From Novosphingobium sp. KA1 (lineage in GTDB: Bacteria; Pseudomonadota; Alphaproteobacteria; Sphingomonadales; Sphingomonadaceae): a stretch of 64,000 bases of DNA. Position numbers and translations under genes: made by a program. The first letter of the stretch is position 1. Every line of letters starts with the position of its first letter. Positions 43,925 to 53,776 of the stretch are shown one piece after another. The notes beneath the pieces were generated by a model. That model did no database searches. It was not told the DNA's origin and worked only from the letters and a program-made list of their open reading frames with translations. Location: positions 1,709,001-1,773,000 of the forward strand of contig NZ_CP021248.1 of NCBI RefSeq assembly GCF_017309955.1, written 5' to 3'.

Positions 43925-45495
43925 GCGGTTCTGCCGTGACGGCCGAGGGAGCGCCCGCCCCCCTCCAGCTGCCCCCGCAACCCACTGCCGAAAAGCCGGC
44001 GGACGCGGCGGCCTGGCTGGCCGTGGCAGCGGGCACGCTCGGCGCGCTGATGGCGACGCTGGACGTCTCCATCGTCAACAGTTCGCTGCCCACCATCCAG
44101 GGCGAGATCGGCGCCAGCGGTACCGAGGGCACCTGGATCGCGACCGCCTATCTCGTGGCCGAGATCATCATCATCCCGCTGTCCGGCTGGCTGGAACGCC
44201 TGCTCGGCCTGCGCACGCTGCTGCTGGTCGCCTCGGCGCTGTTCACGCTGTTCTCGATGATGTGCGGCTTTTCGACGACGCTGACGATGATGATCATCGG
44301 GCGTGTCGGCCAGGGCTTCACCGGCGGCGCACTGATCCCCACCGCCATGACTATCGTGGCCACGCGATTGCCCCGCGCCCAGCAGCCCATCGGCAATGCC
44401 CTGTTCGGCGCCACCGCGCTGCTCGGCCCGGTGGTCGGCCCGGTGCTGGGCGGCTGGCTGACCGAGAACGTCAGCTGGCACTATGCCTTTTTCCTCAACC
44501 TGCCGGTCGGCATCGCGCTGGCGACGCTGCTGCTGGTGGCGATCCCGCACCAGAAGGCCGATCTCGGCCTGATCCGCGAGGCGGACTGGCTCGGCATTCT
44601 CGGCCTCGCCCTCGGCCTCGGCGGCCTAACCGTCGTGCTGGAGGAAGGCGAGCGCGAGCAGTGGTTTTCCTCGGACCTCATCGTGACGCTGACGGGCGTC
44701 TCGATCTTCGGGCTCCTGCTGCTGGCGGCGGGGCAAGTCTTCGCACGCAAGCCGGTGATCAAGCTCAAGCTGCTGCTCGACCGGCAGTTCGGCAGCGTTG
44801 TCGCCATGGTCACCGTGGTCGGCATGGTGATCTACGGCACCTCCTACGTGATCCCGCAGTTCCTCTCCTCGATCGCCGGCTACAACTCGCTGCAATCGGG
44901 ACAGGTGGTGATGCTTTCCGGCATCCCGGTCATGCTGATGATGCCGGTGACCCCCTGGCTGATCCGCAATGTCGACATTCGCGCCTCGGTCTGCTTCGGG
45001 CTGTCCGTGCTGGCGCTGAGTGCCTGGCTGGAGACCGACATCACCCCGCTGTCGGACGGCAAGGACTTTGTCGATTCCCAGCTCCTGCGCGGCATGGGCA
45101 CGGTGTTCTGCATGATGTTCCTCAACCAGGCGGCGATCCGCTCGGTGCCGAAGGAGGAAGCGGGCGACGCCTCGGGCCTCTACAACGCCGCCCGCAACCT
45201 CGGCGGCTCCTTCGCCCTCGCCGGAATCGCGGTGATCCAGGACCAGCGCCTGTGGCTCCATGCCCGCCGCATGGAGGAAAGCCTCAATGCCAATTCCCTC
45301 GCCGTGCAGGACTATGTCCGTGCGCAAGGCGCGGGCGTGCTGCGCTCGATCGAAGCCAACATCCAGATCCAGGCGCTGGCGATGACGTATGCGGACATGT
45401 TCTGGATGATGTCGGTGGGCATCATGTTTGTCATTCCACTCGTCCTGTTCCTGCGCCCGCTTCCGAAAAACGCCCCGCTGGCGACCGGACATTGA
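43921..45495 (+). CDS. emrB: EmrB/QacA-type DHA2 drug efflux pump
   Basis: This 524-aa inner-membrane pump has 14 membrane segments with MATLDVSIVNSSLPTIQGEI in segment 1 and GWLERLLGLRTLLL in the next loop, as in EmrB. It uses GTG 43921, overlapping the emrA stop. With EmrA and the outer-membrane lipoprotein it forms a tripartite exporter for hydrophobic or phenolic toxins. The signal for regulation is the divergent MarR gene. Confidence 0.93.
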   Translation: MSGSAVTAEGAPAPLQLPPQPTAEKPADAAAWLAVAAGTLGALMATLDVSIVNSSLPTIQGEIGASGTEGTWIATAYLVAEIIIIPLSGWLERLLGLRTLLLVASALFTLFSMMCGFSTTLTMMIIGRVGQGFTGGALIPTAMTIVATRLPRAQQPIGNALFGATALLGPVVGPVLGGWLTENVSWHYAFFLNLPVGIALATLLLVAIPHQKADLGLIREADWLGILGLALGLGGLTVVLEEGEREQWFSSDLIVTLTGVSIFGLLLLAAGQVFARKPVIKLKLLLDRQFGSVVAMVTVVGMVIYGTSYVIPQFLSSIAGYNSLQSGQVVMLSGIPVMLMMPVTPWLIRNVDIRASVCFGLSVLALSAWLETDITPLSDGKDFVDSQLLRGMGTVFCMMFLNQAAIRSVPKEEAGDASGLYNAARNLGGSFALAGIAVIQDQRLWLHARRMEESLNANSLAVQDYVRAQGAGVLRSIEANIQIQALAMTYADMFWMMSVGIMFVIPLVLFLRPLPKNAPLATGH

Positions 45496-45503
45496 GGATA
45501 CCC

Positions 45504-46976
45504 ATGCGCTCCTACCATACCCTGCCGCTGCTTGCCGCAACGCTGGCGGCCACCTTGTCGGGCTGCACCGTCGGACCGAACTATGCCGGACCGCCCAAGG
45601 CCGCCCCGGTCGAAAACACCGCCTTCGTGCGCGCCGATGCCGCTGCGGTCAGCACCGCCCCGCCGGTTGCGGAATGGTGGAAGACCCTCGGCGATCCCGC
45701 GCTCGACGATCTCGAAGCGAAGGCCCTTGCCGGCAATGCCGACGTCGCCGCCGCCGAGGCGAGGCTGCGGCAGGCCGCCGCCTCGCTGGGCGAGGAACGC
45801 GCGAACCGCGCGCCCAAGGCCAGCGCGTCCGCCATGTATGCCCATGCCCATGTGCCCGGTCTCGACCTCGGATCGAGCAGTGGCAATTCGGGAGACGGGG
45901 GCGGTTCGGGAGACGCCAGCGGAAGCGGCGGCGGGGGCGGCAGTTCCGACCTCAATCTCTACAACCTGGGCGTCAACGCCAGCTGGGAGGTCGACCTGTT
46001 CGGCGGCCAGCGCCGCGCCATCGAAGCCGCCCGCGCGAGCTACGAGGCCAGCGATGCCAGCCTTGCCGACGTGCAGGTCAGCCTCTCGGCCCAGGTCGCC
46101 AGCACCTACCTGAACTTGCGCGATCGCCAGCAGCGCATCGCCCTTGGCGAACAGTCGATCGCGCTGCAGGAAGAGGCGCTCGACCTCACCCGCCAGCGCC
46201 GCGGCGCGGGCACCGCGACGGCGGGCGAGGTCACCCAGGCCGAAGGCCAGCTGGCCACCACCCGCGCCCGGCTCGCCCCGCTCAAGGCGGACCGCGACGC
46301 CTATCGCAACGCGCTTGCGGTGCTGACCGGCCAGGAACCCGGGGCCCTCGACGCCGCGCTGGGCACGTCTGGCGACATTCCCCTGCCTCCCGCCACGGTT
46401 GCCGTCGGCGATCCCGCCGGCCTGATCGCCCACCGCCCCGATGTCCGCCAGGCCGAGCGCACGCTGGCGGCGGACACCGCCAGGATCGGGCAGGCCGAAG
46501 CCGCGCGTTTCCCGCGCCTCTCGTTCATGGGCCTGATCGGCATCGGCGGCACCAAGTTCGGCGACCTCACCAATCTCGATGACTTTGTCGGGCTGGCCGC
46601 ACCGCAGCTGAGCTGGAGCTTCCTCGATTTCGGCCGCAACAAGGCCAAGGTCACCAAGGCCGAGGCCGTGCGCGACGAGGCCGAGGCGCGTTATCGCGGC
46701 GCGGTGCTGACGGCGCTGCAGGACGCCGAGGACTCGCTTGCCCGCTACCGCGAGGGCCGCATCCAGGTCGCCGAACTGGCCCGCGCGCGGGACAAGGCGG
46801 CCGAGGCCGAAACGCTCGCCGCCCAGCGCTTTGCCGCCGGAACCGCCACCCGCATCGCCCTGCTCAATGCCCGCAGCGACCGCAACAGCGCCGAACAGAA
46901 CCTCGTCTCTGCCCGCGCCCAGCTGACGGCGGGTTATGTCTCGATCCAGAAGTCACTCGGGCTGGCCTGGAAGTAA
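45504..46976 (+). CDS. NodT-family outer-membrane efflux lipoprotein
   Basis: The 490-aa outer-membrane channel has a lipoprotein signal with lipobox LSGC (Cys19) and the TolC/NodT repeat pattern: GPNYAGPPKAAP, WWKTLGDPALDDLEAKALAG, SWEVDLFGGQRRAIEAARAS and SWSFLDFGRNKAKV. GAGGAT precedes the ATG. An unusual Gly/Ser-rich insert lies at about residues 130-150 between GLDLG and SDLNLYNLG. It closes the efflux operon and a 9-bp hairpin follows. Confidence 0.92.
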   Translation: MRSYHTLPLLAATLAATLSGCTVGPNYAGPPKAAPVENTAFVRADAAAVSTAPPVAEWWKTLGDPALDDLEAKALAGNADVAAAEARLRQAAASLGEERANRAPKASASAMYAHAHVPGLDLGSSSGNSGDGGGSGDASGSGGGGGSSDLNLYNLGVNASWEVDLFGGQRRAIEAARASYEASDASLADVQVSLSAQVASTYLNLRDRQQRIALGEQSIALQEEALDLTRQRRGAGTATAGEVTQAEGQLATTRARLAPLKADRDAYRNALAVLTGQEPGALDAALGTSGDIPLPPATVAVGDPAGLIAHRPDVRQAERTLAADTARIGQAEAARFPRLSFMGLIGIGGTKFGDLTNLDDFVGLAAPQLSWSFLDFGRNKAKVTKAEAVRDEAEARYRGAVLTALQDAEDSLARYREGRIQVAELARARDKAAEAETLAAQRFAAGTATRIALLNARSDRNSAEQNLVSARAQLTAGYVSIQKSLGLAWK

Positions 46977-46980
46977 CAGT

Positions 46981-47006
46981 GAGGGCGCCCGTTCACCGGC
47001 GCCCTC
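46981..47006 (+). terminator. Hairpin after the efflux operon
   Basis: GAGGGCGCC, an 8-base loop and GGCGCCCTC form a perfect 9-bp stem five bases after the stop. No T-run follows, so strength is uncertain. Confidence 0.55.
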
Positions 47007-47108
47007 AAGTTGCTGAATTGGTGCTGCGAATTTCCATCATTGTCACTTGACAGATGCCCTCGTGACCGGAACTCATCGGCCTGAATTGGCGAGAGGGAGC
47101 GGTCACGG

Positions 47109-48617
47109 ATGCGCAGCTTCGGATGGAACGGCGCGGCGGCGCTGGCAGTCATGGCAAGCCTTGCGGTTTCCGGGGCGGCCGGGGCGCAGGCGGATGGGGC
47201 CAATGCGCAAGGTGACGTCTCGATCACCATCTACAACAACAACCTTGCGCTGATCCAGGATACCCGCCAGCTCTCGCTGCCTTCGGGCCGCAGCAAGCAG
47301 GACTTCCCCGACGTTTCCGCCGCGATCCGGCCCGAAACCGTGTCGATCCAGGCCGAAGGCGCGGGCGTGGTCGAACAGAATTTCGACTACGATCTGCTCT
47401 CCCCGGACAAGCTGATGGACAAGGCGGTCGGGCAGACCGTCACGCTGGTGCGCACCAATCCCGCCACCGGCGCCGAGACCAGCGAACCCGCCGAGGTCCT
47501 TGCCAACAACAACGGCACGATCGTGCGCGTGGGCAACCGGATCGAGATCCTCGGCGGCCAGCGGGTGGTCTTCCCCAGCCTGCCGCCAGGCTTGCGCGCG
47601 CGCCCCACGCTCTCCGTCACGCTCGACAGCAGCCGCGCGGGCCGCCGCCCGGTGACGCTCAGCTACCTGTCACGCGCGTTCGGCTGGAAGGCGGACTATG
47701 TCGCCCTGTTCGACGAAAGGGCCGGAAAGCTCGACATGCAGGGCTGGATAACCCTGACCAATTCCAGCGGCACCGGCTTCGGCAATGCCCGCGTGCTGCT
47801 GGTCGCCGGTAAACCGGCGGGCAGCGACGACGACGACGAAGACGACGATGATGGCAACGGCTACCGGCCCGCGCGTCCCTCGGGCAATCGCGCCGGGACC
47901 CAAAGCGCCGCGCGCGAACAGCTGGGCGACTATTACGTCTATCCCATCGCGGCACGCACCACCGTCGCCAATGCCCAGCAGAAGCAGGTCGGCTTCCTCG
48001 ACACCGCGGGCGTTCCCGCGACCAAGGGCTACACCTTCCGCAATGCCTGGTCCGGCCAGTCGAACGACCCGCAAGGCGTGGACACGGTGCTGCGTTTCTC
48101 CACGGCCCGGGCCGCCGGGCTGGGCGATGCCCTGCCCCAGGGCACGGTGCGCGTCTACATGCGCGATGCGCAGGGACAGCCGCAGTTTATCGGCGAAAAC
48201 ACCATTCCCCACACGCCGATGGGATCGACGCTCGCGATCAAGACCGGCGAGGCCTTCGACGTCAAGGTCAAGCCCACCCTGGTCAGGCGCGAGCGGATCC
48301 AGAGCGACGAGTGGGAGCGCAGTGCCCGCTACCGGGTCACCGTGAGCGGCAAGCCGCCCACGCTGGTTCAGGTCGAATCCTCGCCCACGTACTGGCGCAC
48401 GACGATGAGCTACACGCTCACCAATGCGCGCGCCGAGCCGGTGACGGTCGAACTGGTGCAGGCCGGGCTCGACCGTAGCTGGAGCGGCTGGGACGTGCGC
48501 GTGCCCAGCGAAAGCCAGACCGGCCAGCAGCGCTCGCAGGACGAGCGGGTGTGGATGGTGGCGGTGCCCGCGGGCGGCGAAGTCACGCTCACCGCCCAGT
48601 TCGACACGCGGTACTGA
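47109..48617 (+). CDS. Secreted DUF4139 protein A
   Basis: The 502-aa protein has a signal peptide (ALAVMASLAVSGAAGAQA) and the DUF4139 pattern: VSITIYNNNLALIQDTRQL at the N-terminus, AFGWKADYVALFDERAGKLD in the middle and DERVWMVAVPAGGEVTLTAQ at the end. An acidic run, SDDDDEDDDDGNGY, interrupts the central domain near residue 240. The function of the family is unknown; members are periplasmic or outer-membrane associated. The start is preceded by GAGAGGGAGCGGTCACGG. A paralogue follows 20 bases later. Confidence 0.88.
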   Translation: MRSFGWNGAAALAVMASLAVSGAAGAQADGANAQGDVSITIYNNNLALIQDTRQLSLPSGRSKQDFPDVSAAIRPETVSIQAEGAGVVEQNFDYDLLSPDKLMDKAVGQTVTLVRTNPATGAETSEPAEVLANNNGTIVRVGNRIEILGGQRVVFPSLPPGLRARPTLSVTLDSSRAGRRPVTLSYLSRAFGWKADYVALFDERAGKLDMQGWITLTNSSGTGFGNARVLLVAGKPAGSDDDDEDDDDGNGYRPARPSGNRAGTQSAAREQLGDYYVYPIAARTTVANAQQKQVGFLDTAGVPATKGYTFRNAWSGQSNDPQGVDTVLRFSTARAAGLGDALPQGTVRVYMRDAQGQPQFIGENTIPHTPMGSTLAIKTGEAFDVKVKPTLVRRERIQSDEWERSARYRVTVSGKPPTLVQVESSPTYWRTTMSYTLTNARAEPVTVELVQAGLDRSWSGWDVRVPSESQTGQQRSQDERVWMVAVPAGGEVTLTAQFDTRY

Positions 48618-48637
48618 CACCCCGGTTGCCTGCGGCC

Positions 48638-50293
48638 ATGCGCCTCCTGCTGCCTCTCGCGGCCCTGCTTCCGCCCCTGCTTCTGGCCCTGTTCCCGGCC
48701 AGACCGGCAGCGGCGCAGGAGGTCGTCACCTCGCCCGCGCCCGACAGCGTGGCGGTGACGATCTACCGCGCGCCCTATCGCAGCCCCGGACAGGGCATGA
48801 ACCTGGGCTGGCTGGAGGGTTATGCGCTGGTCACCGAAAAGCGCACGGTGGAGATCCCCGAAGGTCGCGCGGTGATCCGCTTCGAAGGGGTGGCGGGCGG
48901 AATGCTGCCCGAAAGCGCCATCATCTCCGGCCTGCCCGACGGGGTGAGCGAAAAGAACCTCGACGCCGACCTGCTCTCACCCGGCAATCTCTACGCGCGC
49001 AGCCTCGGCCGCCCGGTCCTGCTGCGCCGCACCGATCCCATGAGCGGGCAGATCCGCGAGGAACGCGCGGTGATCCGCTCCGGCCCCGAAGGCGCGGTGA
49101 TCGTGCAAACGCGCGCGGGGTTCGAGACGGCCAATTGCGGCACGACGCAGGACGAACTGGTCTACGACGCGGTTCCCCCCGGCCTCTCCGCGCGGCCGAC
49201 GCTCTCGGTGGAGACGGCCAGCACCGCCGCCCGGCGCGTGACGATCTCGCTCTCCTACCTCGCCTGGGGCTTCGACTGGCAGGCCAACTACGTGCTCACC
49301 ATGGCAGGGGTCGGGACAGGGGTCGGGGCAGGGGACGGGACAGGGGCCGAAAGCGCCCGGATGTTCGCCTGGGTCACGCTGGCCAACGCCGACCCCACCA
49401 GCTTTGCCGATGCCGAGACGGCAGTGGTGGGCGGCAAGGTCAACCGCAAGAACGATGTCCCCAGTTCGCCGAGCGGGCAATCGCTGGAATTCCACTGCTA
49501 CTTCACCGCTCCGCCTCCGCTTGCGATGGGCTATGCGCCGCCGCCGGTCGCCGACATCGTCGTCACCGCCATGCGCGCTCCGCCCCCGCCACCACCTCCT
49601 CCGCCGCCGCCGCCGCCCGCTCCCGTCACCGTGCAAGAGGAAGGACTTGGCGACCTCAGGCTCTACCGGGTGCCGATGCCGACCACGGTCGCCGCGATGG
49701 CGCAGAAACAGGTGGCAATGTTCGAACTGCCCAAGGTCGCGCTCTCCGTGCACCATGTAGCCGAATTCTGGTCGAGCCAGCGCGGCACGGTCCCGGTCAC
49801 GCGCCATCTGCGCGGGCGCAATAGCGTGAAGAACGGCCTTGGCCGGGCCTTGCCTGCCGGCCAGGTGGTCGTCTTCGAACCGCTGGCGGGACAGCCGATG
49901 CTCGCCGGACAAGGCACGCTGGACGATGCCGCGGTAGGGCAGGACATCGATATCGCCATCAACCGGGACAACCAGGTCACTGCCTCGCTCGCAGCGGTCG
50001 GTTCCGGCCCGGAAAGGCAGGGCCATACGAGGCGCGGCAACACGAAAGACGGCAAGGCGGCGGACAGCGGCGCCCCGGCCTGGACGCAGACCCGCCTCAC
50101 CCTCGCCAACGCGCACCCCTGGCCGATCCGCTTCGAGGCGAAGATCCGGCACCCCGCGGAAACCCGGATCGTGCCGATCAAGGCAAGAACCAAGGCACAG
50201 GTCGAAATGCTGGGCACGCAGGCGACGTGGAAAATCGTCATCCCGGCGCACGGCACCGCGCGCCTCGAATGGCGGGAGGTCAGGCCGAAATGA
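48638..50293 (+). CDS. DUF4139-like protein B with polyproline and Gly-repeat inserts
   Basis: This 551-aa paralogue starts MRLLLPLAALLPPLLLALFP, a signal peptide, and shares with protein A the segments VAVTIYRAPY, NLDADLLSPGNLYARSLGRP, VPPGLSARPTLSVETAS and AWGFDWQANYVLTM. Two low-complexity inserts stand out: a Gly-rich VGTGVGAGDGTG encoded by a 12-bp tandem repeat at 49307-49346, and about 13 consecutive prolines at 49580-49618. The upstream part of the longer frame overlaps protein A and is excluded. The two genes probably form one transcript and their products may work together at the envelope. Confidence 0.82.
   Translation: MRLLLPLAALLPPLLLALFPARPAAAQEVVTSPAPDSVAVTIYRAPYRSPGQGMNLGWLEGYALVTEKRTVEIPEGRAVIRFEGVAGGMLPESAIISGLPDGVSEKNLDADLLSPGNLYARSLGRPVLLRRTDPMSGQIREERAVIRSGPEGAVIVQTRAGFETANCGTTQDELVYDAVPPGLSARPTLSVETASTAARRVTISLSYLAWGFDWQANYVLTMAGVGTGVGAGDGTGAESARMFAWVTLANADPTSFADAETAVVGGKVNRKNDVPSSPSGQSLEFHCYFTAPPPLAMGYAPPPVADIVVTAMRAPPPPPPPPPPPPPAPVTVQEEGLGDLRLYRVPMPTTVAAMAQKQVAMFELPKVALSVHHVAEFWSSQRGTVPVTRHLRGRNSVKNGLGRALPAGQVVVFEPLAGQPMLAGQGTLDDAAVGQDIDIAINRDNQVTASLAAVGSGPERQGHTRRGNTKDGKAADSGAPAWTQTRLTLANAHPWPIRFEAKIRHPAETRIVPIKARTKAQVEMLGTQATWKIVIPAHGTARLEWREVRPK
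49307..49346 (+). repeat. 12-bp G-rich tandem repeat inside DUF4139-like gene B
   Basis: Three copies of a GGGGTCGGGACA-type unit and a final GGGG, with only two substitutions among copies. The run of G-tracts could form a G-quadruplex. Being a multiple of three, copy-number change would keep the frame. Confidence 0.85.
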
Positions 50294-50457
50294 GCCCTCC
50301 AGCCCCGTTCAGACCCATGCCGATAACAAAAAAACCACGTTTTCCACGATTCGACACGCCAAGTTCTGTGGGAGAAGCGGTGAAAGTTGCCGAGAGGACA
50401 TAGCGGCAAGCCGCGCCGCCATCTATGAGAGTGAAGTTCGCAAGTGAAAGGAACGCT

Positions 50458-50733
50458 ATGAACACGACGGATCTGGCCGAAAAGATTGCCGCAGCCAACG
50501 GCTCCACCAAGGCCGATGCCAAGAAGGCGGTTGAACTCGTCTTCGCTGCAATTGCCGACGCTGCTGCCGCTGGTGAAGAAGTCAACCTGCCCGGCTTCGG
50601 CAAGTTCAAGGTCAAGGAAAGCGCTGCCCGCGAAGGCCGCAATCCGTCGACCGGCGAGACGATCCAGATCGCCGCTTCGCGTAAGCTCGGCTTCACGCAG
50701 GCCAAGGCGCTCAAGGACAAGCTGAACGGCTGA
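50458..50733 (+). CDS. HU-family DNA-binding protein
   Basis: The 91-aa nucleoid protein begins MNTTDLAEKIAAANGSTKAD, contains LPGFGKFKVKESAAREGRNP followed by TGETIQIAA, and ends in a basic tail, all typical for HU. GAAAGGAACGCT precedes the ATG. It is followed by a strong terminator and is a single-gene unit. It bends and compacts DNA as a dimer. Confidence 0.95.
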   Translation: MNTTDLAEKIAAANGSTKADAKKAVELVFAAIADAAAAGEEVNLPGFGKFKVKESAAREGRNPSTGETIQIAASRKLGFTQAKALKDKLNG

Positions 50734-50753
50734 CAGGCCCAAGGCTGAAACGG

Positions 50754-50794
50754 AAAAGGGGAGACGGGACGGCTGGTCCTGTCTCCCCTTTTTT
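50754..50794 (+). terminator. Rho-independent terminator of the HU gene
   Basis: AAAAGGGGAGAC pairs with GTCTCCCCTTTT, with a further short stem inside, ending in TTTTTT, 20 bases after the stop. Confidence 0.92.
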
Positions 50795-50824
50795 CGTTGA
50801 AAATCCTCGGATTTACGAGGGCTT

Positions 50825-51628
50825 TCAGTCCTGCGCCAGCCAGTTGCGGAGCAGGAAATTGGTCTGCTCGGGATGCTCCAGCGCGGCCATGTGGCCGCAG
50901 GCGGCGATCTCGTGATAGCGCGATCCCGCCACCCGCTCGTGGATCTCGCGGGCGTGATCGGGCGGGGTGATGCGGTCCCCGTCACCCACCACCACCATGG
51001 TCGGCACCGCGATCTTGGCAAGGCCGTCCAGCGAGTCCGGACGGGTCATGATCGCATGCTGCTGGCGGATGAACGCCTCGCCGCCCACGCGCGAGGCCAT
51101 GCCGCGCATCTCGTCCGCCACCGCCCCGGTGGTGTGATCGGGATGGACAAGCTGGCCCAGCAGCTTGTGGGTCACGCCCACGAACTTGCCGCGGCGCAGT
51201 GATTCGATGGCCACGCGGCGCTGTTCGGTCCGCTCGGGACTGTCGCCGCGCGCACTCGAATTGATCAGCGCGAGGCGCGAGACACGTTCCGGTGCACGGC
51301 GCATGATCTCCAGTGCGACGTAGCCGCCCATCGACAGGCCGACGAGCGAGAAGCGCGAAGGCGCCACCGCCAGCGTGCGTTCGGCCATGGCGCCGACGGT
51401 ATCATCCAGCGTCAGGTCCGCGACCATCGGTGCGGCGACATCGGCCAGCGCATGGATCTGACGGCGCCACAGGGCCTGGTCGCAGAGCAGGCCCGGCAGG
51501 AACACCACCGGCTCCAGCGCCGATGTCCGCTGGGGGGCTTCCCAGTTCCAACCGGCGTGCATGCGCGCGCTGCCCCCGCTTGCGGCAACACCCGCTGTCC
51601 TACCCATATCGATCGCCACGCTTGCCAT
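50825..51628 (-). CDS. Alpha/beta hydrolase (enol-lactonase-like)
   Basis: The 267-aa hydrolase has VVFLPGLLCDQALW (oxyanion region), the nucleophile elbow GLSMGGYVAL, an Asp in VVVGDGDRITPP and His in AACGHMAALEHPEQ. These make a complete Ser-Asp-His triad of the PcaD-like group. I chose ATG 51628, with CAGGAG before it, rather than an earlier ATG at 51676. It is divergent from a LysR gene with a shared T-rich promoter. Its substrate, an ester or lactone, is unknown. Confidence 0.85.
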   Translation of the reverse strand: MASVAIDMGRTAGVAASGGSARMHAGWNWEAPQRTSALEPVVFLPGLLCDQALWRRQIHALADVAAPMVADLTLDDTVGAMAERTLAVAPSRFSLVGLSMGGYVALEIMRRAPERVSRLALINSSARGDSPERTEQRRVAIESLRRGKFVGVTHKLLGQLVHPDHTTGAVADEMRGMASRVGGEAFIRQQHAIMTRPDSLDGLAKIAVPTMVVVGDGDRITPPDHAREIHERVAGSRYHEIAACGHMAALEHPEQTNFLLRNWLAQD

Positions 51629-51697
51629 ATCAAATCTCCTGACGGCGAAATGCGCTTGCGCGGCCCATCTGTCCAATTCATGATAAAGGCGATCTTG

Positions 51698-51712
51698 ATA
51701 CTTTTTTTGTAT
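51698..51712. promoter_or_regulatory. LysR-type box between hydrolase and LysR genes
   Basis: ATAC TTTTTTT GTAT is an inverted repeat with 7-base centre of the T-N11-A type recognised by LysR proteins. It lies about 20 bases before the LysR start and 70 before the divergent hydrolase start. Confidence 0.6.
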
Positions 51713-51731
51713 GACGTGGAGAGGGCGCGCC

Positions 51732-52628
51732 GTGGAACTTCGACATATCCGCTATTTTCTCGCCGTCGCCGAGGAACGGCACTTCACCCGTGCCGCCCAG
51801 CGCCTCGGCATCGGGCAGCCACCGCTCAGCCATCAGATCAAGGATCTCGAGGCGGAAGTGGGCACCCCGCTGTTCCACCGCATTCCCCAGGGGGCCGAAC
51901 TGACCGACGCGGGACGCGCCTTCGAGGACCGGGTACGCCCGATTCCCGCCATCGTCGCGGATGCGGTGAGCGCGGCAAGGCGCGCGGCGGCAGGGGAAAC
52001 CGGCAGCATCCGCGTCGGTTTCACCGGATCGGCCGCCTTCAACCCGCGCGTGCCGCAGGCGATCCGCATCTATCGGCGGCGGTTTCCCGATGTCGAGCTG
52101 AGCCTGGCCGAGCACAATTCGATCGGTCTGGTCGAAGGGCTGAAGAACGGCAGCCTCGACGTGGCCTTCCTGCGCCCCGACGCGGTGGACAAACGCGACC
52201 TCCGGCTGTTCCACCTGGCCGACGAGCCACTGATCGCGGCGCTGGCCTCGGCCCGCATGCCGCATGGCGAGCCGATCTCGCTCTCGCAGCTCGCCCACGA
52301 CCCGTTCATCCTGACCCCGCGCGCGCTGGGCCCGACACTGTTCGATGCCACACTCGAAGGCTGCCGCCGCGCCGGGTTCGAGCCCATGCTCGGCCAGTCC
52401 GCCCCGCAGGTCGCCTCGGTCCTCGCGCTGGTGGCTGCCGAACTCGGCGTGGCGCTGGTACCGGAATCGATGCGCGAGGCCTCGTTCAAGGGCGTGACCT
52501 ATCACGACCTCGAAGGCGATTCCCCGATGGTCTCGCTCGCGCTCGCGACCCGCGCGGACGAACGCTCGCCCACGGTCGCCGCCTTTGTCGCCGAGGCCCG
52601 CTTCCCGAGCGAGCCGGACGCCGCCTGA
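51732..52628 (+). CDS. LysR-type regulator (CatR/BenM-like)
   Basis: The 298-aa protein, from GTG 51732 with GGAGAGGG before it, begins VELRHIRYFLAVAEERHFTR, with HTH AAQRLGIGQPPLSHQIKDLE and a normal effector domain. The N-terminus resembles regulators of aromatic catabolism. An upstream ATG at 51711 would add seven residues. It probably controls the divergent hydrolase through the ATAC-N7-GTAT site. It converges with pyrC, 21 bases apart. Confidence 0.9.
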   Translation: MELRHIRYFLAVAEERHFTRAAQRLGIGQPPLSHQIKDLEAEVGTPLFHRIPQGAELTDAGRAFEDRVRPIPAIVADAVSAARRAAAGETGSIRVGFTGSAAFNPRVPQAIRIYRRRFPDVELSLAEHNSIGLVEGLKNGSLDVAFLRPDAVDKRDLRLFHLADEPLIAALASARMPHGEPISLSQLAHDPFILTPRALGPTLFDATLEGCRRAGFEPMLGQSAPQVASVLALVAAELGVALVPESMREASFKGVTYHDLEGDSPMVSLALATRADERSPTVAAFVAEARFPSEPDAA

Positions 52629-52649
52629 CCGCAGGCGCGGCCGGGACGG

Positions 52650-53687
52650 TCAGCCGATGAAGCGCCAGCGAATGGTTTCACCGGCGTGGAACGGCACCAG
52701 GGTGATATCGCCGTCGACGATCTTTTCCGGAACGCTGACCTCTTCGCGCTGCAGGGTGACCGTGCCCTCGTTGAGCGGCAGGCCGTAGAAGCGGGGGCCG
52801 TGTTCCGAGGCGAACCCTTCGAAGCGGTCCAGCACGCCCTCTTCCTCGAAGACCTGCAGATAGCTTTCGAGCGCGTAGGGTGCGTTGAAAATGCCAGCGC
52901 AGCCGCAGGCCGATTCCTTGCGGCCGATCTCGTGCGGGGCGCTGTCGGTGCCGAGGAAGAACTTGGGCGAACCCGATACCGCCGCCTTGCGCACGGCCAG
53001 GCGGTGCCGCTCGCGCTTGGCGACCGGCAGGCAATAGGCATGGGGCCGGATGCCGCCATCGAAGATCGCATTGCGGTTGATGATGAGGTGCTGCGGGGTG
53101 ATCGTCGCGCCGATCTGCGGCCCGCTTTCCGCCACGAAATCGGCCGCCTCCGCCGTCGTGATATGTTCCAGCACGATCTTGAGCGCGGGATAGTCGCGCA
53201 CCAGCGGTGCCAGGATCTGTTCGATGAACACCGCCTCGCGGTCGAAGATGTCGACCTCGCGGTGGGTGACCTCGCCGTGGATCAGCAGCGGCATGCCGAT
53301 GCGCTGCATCGTTTCCAGCACCCCGGTCAGCTTGCGGATGTCGGTGACGCCGTGGGCCGAATTGGTGGTGGCATGGGCGGGATAGAGCTTGCAGGCGGCA
53401 AACACGCCTTCTTCATAGCCGCGCGCGATCTCGGCCGGATCGGCATCATCGGTGAGGTAGAAGACCATCAGCGGGGTGAAGTCCATCCCCGCCGGCACGG
53501 CGCTGACGATGCGGTCGCGATAGGCCAGCCCCGCCGCGACGTTGACGACCGGCGGCGTCAGGTTCGGCATGACGATGGCCCGCGCGAACTGGCGCGCGGT
53601 ATGGCCGACGACCGCTTTCAGCATCTCGCCATCGCGAAGATGCACATGCCAATCGTCCGGGCGGCGGATCGTGATCTGGGTTGTCAT
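52650..53687 (-). CDS. pyrC: Dihydroorotase
   Basis: The 345-aa enzyme cyclises carbamoyl-aspartate to dihydroorotate in pyrimidine synthesis. It has the class II (E. coli PyrC) features: [16 protein letters not shown] with the two metal histidines, [14 protein letters not shown] with the carboxylated Lys, [21 protein letters not shown] and FLGTDSAPH. Length is normal. It is the last gene of a minus-strand row; the methyltransferase gene upstream ends 90 bases away, so it may have its own promoter. Confidence 0.96.
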   Translation of the reverse strand: MTTQITIRRPDDWHVHLRDGEMLKAVVGHTARQFARAIVMPNLTPPVVNVAAGLAYRDRIVSAVPAGMDFTPLMVFYLTDDADPAEIARGYEEGVFAACKLYPAHATTNSAHGVTDIRKLTGVLETMQRIGMPLLIHGEVTHREVDIFDREAVFIEQILAPLVRDYPALKIVLEHITTAEAADFVAESGPQIGATITPQHLIINRNAIFDGGIRPHAYCLPVAKRERHRLAVRKAAVSGSPKFFLGTDSAPHEIGRKESACGCAGIFNAPYALESYLQVFEEEGVLDRFEGFASEHGPRFYGLPLNEGTVTLQREEVSVPEKIVDGDITLVPFHAGETIRWRFIG

Positions 53688-53776
53688 GGGCTTGCCTCTA
53701 GCCCTCCGTCATGCCCGCGTCGATGGTGTTTCGATGGCAATGCACCCGTTCCGGCAACGGAGGCCCCGGAGGCAGT

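Noticed and set aside
44262..45503. 5' extension of the efflux lipoprotein frame
   Set aside because: The extension runs inside emrB. The lipoprotein signal and GAGGAT site fix the start at 45504.
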